Shown here piece after piece: positions 52,587 to 59,602 of a stretch of DNA of 64,000 nucleotides (position 1 is its first letter; every line of letters begins with the position of its first letter). The stretch comes from CAYNUJ01 sp964573255 (GTDB taxonomy: Bacteria > Bacteroidota > Ignavibacteria > Ignavibacteriales > Melioribacteraceae): assembly GCA_964573255.1 (NCBI GenBank), contig CAZNJB010000011.1:19440-83439 (forward strand), in the 5' to 3' direction. The notes below the pieces were generated by a model. It was not told the origin of the DNA. It made no database searches and was given only the letters and a program-made list of their open reading frames with translations. The position numbers and the translations under genes were made by a program.

Positions 52587-54254
52587 ATGACCCAGCTTAA
52601 AAAAAATAACCTCATTTTTATTTCGAGTGCAGCCGTAGCGATAATTGTATTTTTTATCCTAACAAAAGCTTGGTTCGATAATGTGATTGAGACGGCAATA
52701 AAGTCCCACCAAACCACTCAACTGCAAATGGCAAAAACCGTAGAAGTAAGTATTTATCAATTCTTTGAGCATATGAATGATCACATCGATAGGATGTATC
52801 ATGAATATGAAGAAGGGGAATATTCGGAACACAACAATGTGTTCGAATTAGATCAGGGGCTTTACGATTACGGAATTTTGGATTTTGTTATTATTAAAGA
52901 TGGAAAACTGATTTCCGAATTGAGATCGATTCACCTTTCAGTAGATAATTTGCAATCAATAAAAGAAATAGGTGAAGGAGTAATAAATTTAGGACTGTCA
53001 GAAGATGAGAGTACCGTTAGATACTTATTCCTCCGTAAATTTCAAAAATCAGGAATCACTATTCAAATTGGGATGCTTGTTGATGCAAATAAATTTTTTG
53101 AAAAGATAACAAAACCCCTGGAGTTGACTGCATTGGATTTTGTTTGGGTGCTGGATTCAGACGGTTCTCTGATATATCATCCTCTTCATTCGGAAATGCT
53201 GATGAGAAATATTTTTTCGACTGAAGAAGATTGTATGGAATGCCATAACTCATTCAATATGCAGAAAAAAATATTGAAGAATCAGTCCGGTTCGGAAATT
53301 TATTTTATAGCTGACGAAAGCAATAAAATAATGGCATACAGACATTTGAAGTATATGAATATCGATTGGTCTATTGTTGTCTCTACTATGTACGACAGGA
53401 TTATTGATGATTATTCCGAGCAATTTAAATTTATTACATTAACTTCAATAATAGTTTTTATAATTATCGCCACTTCGTTTACGGCCAATTATTTTTTGAA
53501 TATTAAGCGGATTAGGGAAACGGAAAAAAGAAATAGAATTGAAAAGGAGAAAGAAATTCAGATTAAATTAGAGCAGACTTCTAAACTTGCAACTCTAGGT
53601 GAACTTGTTGATACTGTTGCTCATGAAGTAAATACCCCAATCGGAATTATAAGAACGCATGTCGATTCTCTAAAAATGGATAAAAGATTCAAGGATGTTG
53701 AAGAACTGGAGATAATTAATAGACAGACACACAGGTTAAATTCTTATACTAAAAACTTGCTAAATTTTTCGAGGCGCCTTCCCTTTAATCCGGTAAAAAA
53801 CGATATAGTTCAAGTTATAAATGAATGCACTTCAATTTTAGGGCATAGATTCAGGAAGAAAGGAATAAAACTAACTAAAAGACTCGAATCCAAAATTCCG
53901 CCCATAAAATTTGATAAAATCCAAATGGAGCAGGTTCTAATTAATATATTAAATAATGCGATTGATGCTGCTCCGTACAACGGTAATATCAGTATCTCCG
54001 CAAAATATTCTTCCGAAGTGGAAAATGAAAAACACTCATCTAAGTTGGAAATTAGCATAAGCAACGATGGTCCGGATATCCCTGAAGAAAATATTGAAAA
54101 AATATTTGACGCATTCTTTACTACTAAAAAACCTGGTAAAGGAACAGGTCTCGGGCTTTATATTTCGAAGAACATTATTAACCGTCATAAAGGCAGAATT
54201 TTTGCATCTTCCTCCAAAGGGTTAACAATATTTACTATCATTATTCCCGCTTAA
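52587..54254 (+). CDS. Membrane histidine kinase with c-type heme motif in its sensor domain
   Basis: 555 residues. Helix 1 (about 9-26) and helix 2 (about 283-304) enclose a Cache-like periplasmic domain of about 255 residues. This domain carries C216-M-E-C-H220, a c-type heme attachment motif, in a loop after a PAS-like segment (DFVWVLDSDGSLIYHP). A coiled linker leads to HisKA with H346 (VAHEVNTPIG) and HATPase with N-box NNAIDAA, G1 SNDGPDIPEE and G2 GKGTGLGLYISK. Heme-bearing sensors of this kind detect redox state, O2 or NO. The regulator gene starts 2 bases after its stop and respiratory genes follow. Confidence 0.92.
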   Translation: MTQLKKNNLIFISSAAVAIIVFFILTKAWFDNVIETAIKSHQTTQLQMAKTVEVSIYQFFEHMNDHIDRMYHEYEEGEYSEHNNVFELDQGLYDYGILDFVIIKDGKLISELRSIHLSVDNLQSIKEIGEGVINLGLSEDESTVRYLFLRKFQKSGITIQIGMLVDANKFFEKITKPLELTALDFVWVLDSDGSLIYHPLHSEMLMRNIFSTEEDCMECHNSFNMQKKILKNQSGSEIYFIADESNKIMAYRHLKYMNIDWSIVVSTMYDRIIDDYSEQFKFITLTSIIVFIIIATSFTANYFLNIKRIRETEKRNRIEKEKEIQIKLEQTSKLATLGELVDTVAHEVNTPIGIIRTHVDSLKMDKRFKDVEELEIINRQTHRLNSYTKNLLNFSRRLPFNPVKNDIVQVINECTSILGHRFRKKGIKLTKRLESKIPPIKFDKIQMEQVLINILNNAIDAAPYNGNISISAKYSSEVENEKHSSKLEISISNDGPDIPEENIEKIFDAFFTTKKPGKGTGLGLYISKNIINRHKGRIFASSSKGLTIFTIIIPA

Positions 54255-54256
54255 TT

Positions 54257-55645
54257 ATGAAAAAAAGAATTTTAGTTGTAGATGACGAACAAGATATGCT
54301 TTCCGGAGTTGCTAAATTATTAGCAAGATTCGGATTTATCTGTACTGCAGCAAATAGCGGTAAAGCTGCCTTGCAATTGATTGATAGTAAAGAATTCGAT
54401 GTTATTTTATGTGATTTATATATGCCTGATATTGACGGATTCGCAGTGATTGAGCACTCAAAAAAGATTATGCCTGAAGTACCGATTATTATCTTTACTG
54501 CTTTTGGTACGATTGATAGAGCTGTGGAAGCAATAAAAAGGGGAGCTTACGATTTTATCGAAAAACCTTTTGAATCCGAACATTTAATCATTGTTATTAA
54601 TAGGGCGTTGGAGCACAAATCATTAATTAATGAAAATCGGAAACTCCTGTCAATTATCAGTCAAAGCAATAAGTATGAAAATCTTGTAGGCAAGAGCCGT
54701 AAAATGCAAGAAGTTTACGAAATGATTGATAAGGTAGCTCCAACCGATGCTAATATTTTGATAACCGGGGAATCGGGTTCTGGAAAAGAACTTGTTGCCA
54801 GGGCCATACATAATAAAAGTAAAAGAGCAAAAGAATCGTTTGTGCCCGTAAATTGTTCTGCATTCCCGGAAAGTTTATTCGAAGCCGAACTATTCGGATA
54901 TGAAAGAGGAGCTTTTACCGGTGCGGCTAAAAGAAAAATCGGGTTACTGGAATATGCGAATGGAGGAACATTTTTTATGGATGAGGTTTTTGAAATGCCC
55001 TTATCAATTCAAGCGAAATTTCTTCGGGTTCTACAAGATAAAAAATTACGCAGACTCGGTGGCAATGAATTAATCGTTTTTGATGCCCGTATTGTTTCCG
55101 CTACCAACATTAATCCCGAAGATGCAATCAAAGAACACCGATTGAGGGAGGACTTTTATTATCGTATTAATGTAGTGAATATTCATATCCCTCCGCTTAG
55201 GGAAAGGAAAGAAGATATAAAATTGCTGGCAAACTATTTCCTTAACAGCACGCTTCAATCAAGCCCGAAAGTGATTTCAGGTTTTCAAAATGATGTGCTG
55301 GAAGTTTTTCAAAATTATTCTTGGCCGGGGAATGTAAGGGAATTGGAAAATGTAGTTAAAAGAGCGGTAGTGCTTTCTTCTTCAAATTATATCGAATTGA
55401 AAGACATTCCGAGAGAGATTAGATTGAATAAAACCGGATATGATTTTGGGAATATATCCTTATCCCAAGCCAAACAACTTGCCGCTGATAAAGTCGAAAA
55501 GGAATATCTATTATTTTTATTGGAGAAATGTGAGGGTAATGTTACAAAAATGTCTAAACTTTCCGGAATGACCCGCAGAAACCTTCATAGAGTATTAAAT
55601 AAACACAAAATTGACCCAAGGGATTGGCGAAAAGGCGCTAGCTAA
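54257..55645 (+). CDS. NtrC-family sigma-54 response regulator of the heme-sensor pair
   Basis: 462 residues: receiver with D53 (ILCDLYMPD) and K103, AAA+ domain with Walker A GESGSGKE (171-178), GAFTGA (218-223), Walker B GGTFFMDEV (236-244) where most relatives read FLDEIGD, and a C-terminal Fis-type HTH (GNVTKMSKLSGMTRRNLHRVL). Two matching palindromes begin immediately after its stop and a sigma-54 promoter follows, so the downstream Rieske/cytochrome b operon is its likely target. Confidence 0.93.
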   Translation: MKKRILVVDDEQDMLSGVAKLLARFGFICTAANSGKAALQLIDSKEFDVILCDLYMPDIDGFAVIEHSKKIMPEVPIIIFTAFGTIDRAVEAIKRGAYDFIEKPFESEHLIIVINRALEHKSLINENRKLLSIISQSNKYENLVGKSRKMQEVYEMIDKVAPTDANILITGESGSGKELVARAIHNKSKRAKESFVPVNCSAFPESLFEAELFGYERGAFTGAAKRKIGLLEYANGGTFFMDEVFEMPLSIQAKFLRVLQDKKLRRLGGNELIVFDARIVSATNINPEDAIKEHRLREDFYYRINVVNIHIPPLRERKEDIKLLANYFLNSTLQSSPKVISGFQNDVLEVFQNYSWPGNVRELENVVKRAVVLSSSNYIELKDIPREIRLNKTGYDFGNISLSQAKQLAADKVEKEYLLFLLEKCEGNVTKMSKLSGMTRRNLHRVLNKHKIDPRDWRKGAS

Positions 55646-55789
55646 TGCGACAGTAATGTCCCACCAATGTAACTCCTTAAAAATAAACGACTTACAGATG
55701 ATTATATTTTGCTGCTAATTCTTTTTCACTACTTCTGCTAAAAATTAGTGCGAATATTAACTTTTAATGTGTGACAACCCTGTCTCACA
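55646..55789. promoter_or_regulatory. Two matching enhancer palindromes upstream of the bc-complex operon
   Basis: TGCGACAGTAATGTCCCACC (55646-55665) and TGTGACAACCCTGTCTCACA (55770-55789) share the form TGYGACA-N4-TGTCYCAC. They lie 124 bases apart and about 240 and 120 bases from the -24 box, as expected for an NtrC-type activator acting by DNA looping. Confidence 0.7.
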
Positions 55790-55886
55790 TATTTCTAAAA
55801 AGCGATAATAAAATCTTTAAGCTATTTGATAAAATTCTAATTATCCGCAAATACACACTTAAATGCACTTTTCTGTTTTGGGGTAG

Positions 55887-55903
55887 TTGGCACGGAATGT
55901 GTT
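55887..55903 (+). promoter_or_regulatory. Sigma-54 promoter of the bc-complex operon
   Basis: TTGGCACGGAATGTGTT: a perfect -24 element (TTGGCACG) with the -12 element GTGTT in place of TTGCW at the correct spacing. Expected transcript start about 55914. Confidence 0.7.
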
Positions 55904-55915
55904 TTAAGAATAATT

Positions 55916-56323
55916 ATGAAAAATGTTATTTCCATATCGGGTTCAGAAGAAAGGATAGCGGAAATAATCAAAGTTACTACCGAACTTCATTTTAATTATT
56001 CAAATATATCTGAATTTGCTGAATTCCTCCTTGAAATTGAAGAGAACGGAATTGATGTGATTATTCTGGAAAATTCAAGTTTGAAAATAATTTCCATCTG
56101 GTTGAAAATTATCAAAAAAAATCGTCCGAAAATTCCGGTAATCATTATTTCGGAAGATAAAAATTCGGAATTAATTAAAGAGATGTATTCATTAAATATT
56201 TTCTATTTCTGTATGCCGCCTATATCGCCAAAGATGTTCAAACAAGTATTGGAGTCGGCTGTTAAATTCCATGATAAGGAAATATCAAAAAATAACTTAT
56301 CATTCAAACAAGGTGAGAAATAA
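55916..56323 (+). CDS. Degenerate receiver-domain protein
   Basis: 135 residues with the alternating pattern of a CheY-like receiver. The phospho-acceptor position is Glu (DVIILENSS where D-I/M-P-like strings are usual) and the conserved Lys is Met (FYFCMPPIS instead of the usual KPF). The acidic pocket near the N-terminus is also lost (ISISGSEERI). It therefore cannot be phosphorylated in the normal way and may mimic an active state or act by binding. It is the first open frame after the sigma-54 promoter, whose predicted start point is only about 2 bases before the ATG, and no ribosome site is visible. The Rieske gene follows 114 bases later. Confidence 0.75.
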   Translation: MKNVISISGSEERIAEIIKVTTELHFNYSNISEFAEFLLEIEENGIDVIILENSSLKIISIWLKIIKKNRPKIPVIIISEDKNSELIKEMYSLNIFYFCMPPISPKMFKQVLESAVKFHDKEISKNNLSFKQGEK

Positions 56324-56437
56324 AAGATCATTCAGTTAATATTATTGATAATAAGTTCTCTTATTAATTTAATTCGGAGTAGTTGGTTTGATTTAGAATT
56401 TTTTTTAAGTTACATCGGTTAATAGTGAGGAATCTAA

Positions 56438-56869
56438 ATGGGCATAAGTAGAAAAACTTTCATCAATTCACTCCTTTCAATTGGCGGACTTGGAGTTGCA
56501 GGCTCAATATTGTATCCAATTGCAAGTTACCTTATACCGCCAAAAATTGCTGAAGCAAAGGTTAATTCTATTAAAGTTGGCAAAGCAGTCGAATTTCCGT
56601 CGGATTCAGCAAAAATTATAAAATTTGGCAGGCAACCAGTAATTCTTATTAGAACAATCGATGGGGAATTTAGAGCTTTATCCGCTGTCTGTACTCACTT
56701 AGAATGCATCGTTCAATATAGGAAGGATACTAAGCAGATCTGGTGCGCTTGTCATAACGGAATATATGATCTGAGAGGGAGAAACATATCGGGTCCTCCA
56801 CCCAGACCATTAGAGGAGTATATAGTTAAAGTAATTGATGAAGAGATAGTAATTACTAAAGCAGGCTGA
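56438..56869 (+). CDS. Rieske iron-sulfur protein of a bc-type complex
   Basis: 143 residues. An N-terminal anchor (about 11-33) is preceded by S-R-K-T-F-I, a weak form of the Tat twin-arginine motif. The 2Fe-2S ligands are C85 and H87 (CTHLEC) and C103 and H106 (CACHNG), with C90 and C105 forming the usual disulfide. PPPRPLEEY closes the cluster domain. It passes electrons from quinol at the Qo site to cytochrome c. GTGAGG lies before the ATG. It starts the rieske-cytochrome b-cytochrome c run. Confidence 0.93.
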   Translation: MGISRKTFINSLLSIGGLGVAGSILYPIASYLIPPKIAEAKVNSIKVGKAVEFPSDSAKIIKFGRQPVILIRTIDGEFRALSAVCTHLECIVQYRKDTKQIWCACHNGIYDLRGRNISGPPPRPLEEYIVKVIDEEIVITKAG

Positions 56870-56873
56870 GAAA

Positions 56874-57959
56874 ATGACAAATATTCTAAAAAGAATCGAG
56901 AATTGGTTAGATGAACGCTATAATCTGGCTCCATTAAAAGAATTTATAGAGCATAAAAAAGTTCCCGTTCATCAACATTCTGTTTGGTATTATATGGGCG
57001 GTGTAACATTATTCCTGTTTATGGTTCAAGTTTTTACGGGAATATTGTTGCTGCTGTATTATAAGCCGGGGGAAGGTTCCTCTTACGAGAGTGTCAGGTT
57101 CATAATTACAGAAGTAAAATTTGGCTGGCTGATTAGAAGTGTTCATAGCTGGTCTGCTAATTTGATGGTATTATTCGCATTTGTGCATATGTTCAGTGTG
57201 TTTTTTGCGAGAGCATTTCAAAAACCGAGAGAATTAACATGGGTATCCGGTTTCACACTTTTAGTCCTCTCGCTTGGATTCGGTTTTTCAGGGTATCTGC
57301 TTCCTTGGGATGAATTATCTTTTTTTGCTACCAAGGTTGGAACCGAAATAGTCGGTGTTATACCTGTAGTTGGTGAAACTATTAAAATTATTTTACGTGG
57401 CGGCGAAGATGTTACGGGGGCTACTTTATCCAGATTTTTCGGAATTCATGTGGCAATTCTACCTTTAATTACAACAATTTTATTGGCTATCCATCTTTTA
57501 TTAGTACAAAAACTTGGAATGCACGAACCCACAAAATTCAAAAAATTGGATGAAAAGAAAAAGCGGTATATGCCATTTTTCCCTGATTTTATGTTAAGAG
57601 ATGCATTGCTTTGGCTGGTTGTATTCAATGTTCTGGTAGTTTTAGCAGTTTATTTCCCTTGGGAATTAGGTCCTAAAGCAGATCCTTTGGCTCCAGCACC
57701 GGCGGGTATTAAACCCGAGTGGTATTTTATGTTTATGTTCGAAACATTAAAGTATTTACCGGCTCATATTTTATTTATGGAAGGAGAGTTATTCGGTATA
57801 CTCGGTTTCGGAGTTGCGGGATTGCTTTGGATGATTTATCCATTTCTTCCATTTGCAAAAAAACAATATTCCAAATCTAGGCTAATTACTATTGTAATCG
57901 GTGTGTTAGCAATATCATTTATTTTGATCATGACAATTTTAGGCTATTTCGTAGGATAA
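56874..57959 (+). CDS. Cytochrome b (b6-type) of a bc-type complex
   Basis: 361 residues, eight or so membrane helices. Heme b ligands: H91 and H105 (13 residues between) and H192 and H207 (14 between, the spacing of b6-type and Gram-positive proteins). The Qo-site PEWY lies at 281-284, in KPEWYFMFMFETLKYLP. The b6 part and a subunit IV-like part are thus on one chain, but shorter than mitochondrial cytochrome b. It starts 4 bases after the Rieske stop and overlaps the next gene by one base. Confidence 0.94.
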   Translation: MTNILKRIENWLDERYNLAPLKEFIEHKKVPVHQHSVWYYMGGVTLFLFMVQVFTGILLLLYYKPGEGSSYESVRFIITEVKFGWLIRSVHSWSANLMVLFAFVHMFSVFFARAFQKPRELTWVSGFTLLVLSLGFGFSGYLLPWDELSFFATKVGTEIVGVIPVVGETIKIILRGGEDVTGATLSRFFGIHVAILPLITTILLAIHLLLVQKLGMHEPTKFKKLDEKKKRYMPFFPDFMLRDALLWLVVFNVLVVLAVYFPWELGPKADPLAPAPAGIKPEWYFMFMFETLKYLPAHILFMEGELFGILGFGVAGLLWMIYPFLPFAKKQYSKSRLITIVIGVLAISFILIMTILGYFVG

Positions 57960-59224
57960 TGACAATGAAAAATTATTTAAATACAATTATCATTATAGTA
58001 TTAGCGTTAATAATACCCAATAATATTTTTGGCGATACTAAAGAGAAAGCCGTTAATAATTGTCTTTCTTGTCATAAAGAGGATGATGCACTTCCAGAAG
58101 ACTTTAATGAAGAAGACGTGCACATAAGTTTTGGATTAACTTGTGCGGATTGCCACGGTGGGGATGTTGAGTCGGATGATGAAGATATTGCTATGTCACC
58201 ATCAAATGGATTTGTAGGTGCACCCGACCGGAAAGATATTCCGAAATTTTGCGGTAAATGCCACTCCGATATTAAAATAATGAGAAAGTACAATCCCAAA
58301 ATGGAAACGGATCAAGTTTCGCAATACTACACCAGCATTCATGGAAAAGAACTGCTTAAAGGCAATGAAGATGTTGCGGTTTGTACAAGCTGTCATACTG
58401 CTCATTCGATATTTCCCACTAAGGATTCCCGCTCAACAGTATATCCGTTGAATATCCCGGAAACTTGTAACAAATGTCACGGCGATCCCGATCTTATGGC
58501 AAAATATGATTTACCTTCTAACGTTTTTGAGGAGTATTCAAAAAGTGTACATGGAATAGCATTGCTAAAAAACAAGGATATTAGTGCTCCTGTATGTAAT
58601 GATTGTCACGGTAATCACGGCGCTATTCCCCCGGGAGTAAAATCGATTTCTTATGTTTGCGGCGAGTGTCATGTAAATAATATGAATCTGTTTAAAAACT
58701 CTGCAATGGGTAAAGCCTTTATAGAAATGGATTTCCACGGTTGTGTTGAATGTCATGATAATCACCTCATTGTAAAACCTAAAGATGATTTTGTTGGAGT
58801 TGGCGATGAATCATTTTGCATCGATTGCCACGATGAAGGTGAAGAAGGCTATGAAATTGCTGCTGAAATTTATGATGAAATTACCGGGTTAGCTGCTTTG
58901 TACGATTCAGCTCAAGTAAAATTACGTAAAGTACAGCAATTGGGAATGGTAGATGAAAACATTGAATATGTTCTCAAAGATGTTAGACAAAATTTGATCT
59001 TTTCACGAACAGCAGTTCATTCATTTAATTTGGATAAGGTGAAAGAGAAAACCCTTGCAGGGAAAGCCTTAGCCGATAGCGCCATTGCATTATCGAATGA
59101 ACAAATTCATGATTATCATGTAAGAAGAAACGGTTTAGCGGCTTCTACAATTATCTTTACTTTGTTTGCTTTGGGATTATATCTAAAAATTAAAAGTAGG
59201 GAACATAAGTTTAAGGAAAAGTAA
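57959..59224 (+). CDS. Nonaheme cytochrome c with C-terminal membrane anchor
   Basis: 421 residues: signal peptide (about 1-25), nine CXXCH motifs (first at 35-39, then CADCH, CGKCH, CTSCH, CNKCH, CNDCH, CGECH, CVECH, CIDCH), a helical region (about 305-385) and one C-terminal helix (about 392-410) followed by a basic tail. No CXXCK is present. In place of cytochrome c1, this protein probably takes electrons from the Rieske centre and spreads them to periplasmic partners. It overlaps cytochrome b by one base (TAATG). Confidence 0.92.
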   Translation: MTMKNYLNTIIIIVLALIIPNNIFGDTKEKAVNNCLSCHKEDDALPEDFNEEDVHISFGLTCADCHGGDVESDDEDIAMSPSNGFVGAPDRKDIPKFCGKCHSDIKIMRKYNPKMETDQVSQYYTSIHGKELLKGNEDVAVCTSCHTAHSIFPTKDSRSTVYPLNIPETCNKCHGDPDLMAKYDLPSNVFEEYSKSVHGIALLKNKDISAPVCNDCHGNHGAIPPGVKSISYVCGECHVNNMNLFKNSAMGKAFIEMDFHGCVECHDNHLIVKPKDDFVGVGDESFCIDCHDEGEEGYEIAAEIYDEITGLAALYDSAQVKLRKVQQLGMVDENIEYVLKDVRQNLIFSRTAVHSFNLDKVKEKTLAGKALADSAIALSNEQIHDYHVRRNGLAASTIIFTLFALGLYLKIKSREHKFKEK

Positions 59225-59601
59225 ATACATTCTGCTGCAAGACAGGAAGTAGATGATTTTGGTAAGGCTGTTTAATTAAGTTTTTTGCGAGAATGTTTGA
59301 AGATTATCGTTAATGCATTGTTGCTATTTATCTTGTGTGCTAAATTGATTATAAAATATCAGTGAAGAATCCAGTAATGAAATTCTTACATGTATAAATG
59401 GGGGAAGAGAAAAGTTTTATATATATGGTTATAGTTTTGGCGCAGCTACTTGGGTGATTACCTTATTGATTATCGGATTGTATTTTAAGCTTTGAGTTAT
59501 GTCCTCAAAGGAAGAAGCAGGGAAAAGATTCTGATTTATAGACTAACTTCAAATTAGATATGACTTAACAAAAAAATGAGCAAGGCTCCCATTAGGGAGC
59601 C
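59225..59601. other. Intergenic region, 377 bases, with a possible gene remnant and a terminator
   Basis: No complete gene was found. A 46-codon open stretch at 59355-59495 and the minus-strand terminator at 59570-59602 are listed separately. The rest is AT-rich without visible structure. Confidence 0.55.
59355..59495 (+). pseudogene. Possible remnant of a multiheme cytochrome C-terminal anchor
   Basis: A 46-residue open stretch without ATG, GTG or TTG start ends with FGAATWVITLLIIGLYFKL and a stop. This closely resembles the C-terminal anchor of the nonaheme cytochrome just upstream (GLAASTIIFTLFALGLYLKI). It may be the decayed tail of a tandem duplicate. A short coding gene with an unusual start cannot be excluded. 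Confidence 0.4.
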
Positions 59602-59602
59602 T
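59570..59602 (-). terminator. Terminator of the multi-PAS kinase operon
   Basis: A perfect 8-bp stem (AGGCTCCC at 59583-59590 with GGGAGCCT at 59595-59602, 4-base loop) is followed on the minus strand by TGCTCA and a seven-T run. Confidence 0.78.

Noticed and set aside
55770..55789. CRP/FNR-like site (TGTGA and TCACA arms)
   Set aside because: The arms are 10 bases apart instead of 6 (CRP) or 4 (FNR), and a second copy with the same inner TGTC/GACA arms fits an NtrC-type activator better.
57959..59224. Nonaheme protein as NrfA-type nitrite reductase
   Set aside because: NrfA has five hemes with a CXXCK or CXXCH catalytic site and no C-terminal anchor; the count, layout and operon here fit an electron carrier of a bc complex.
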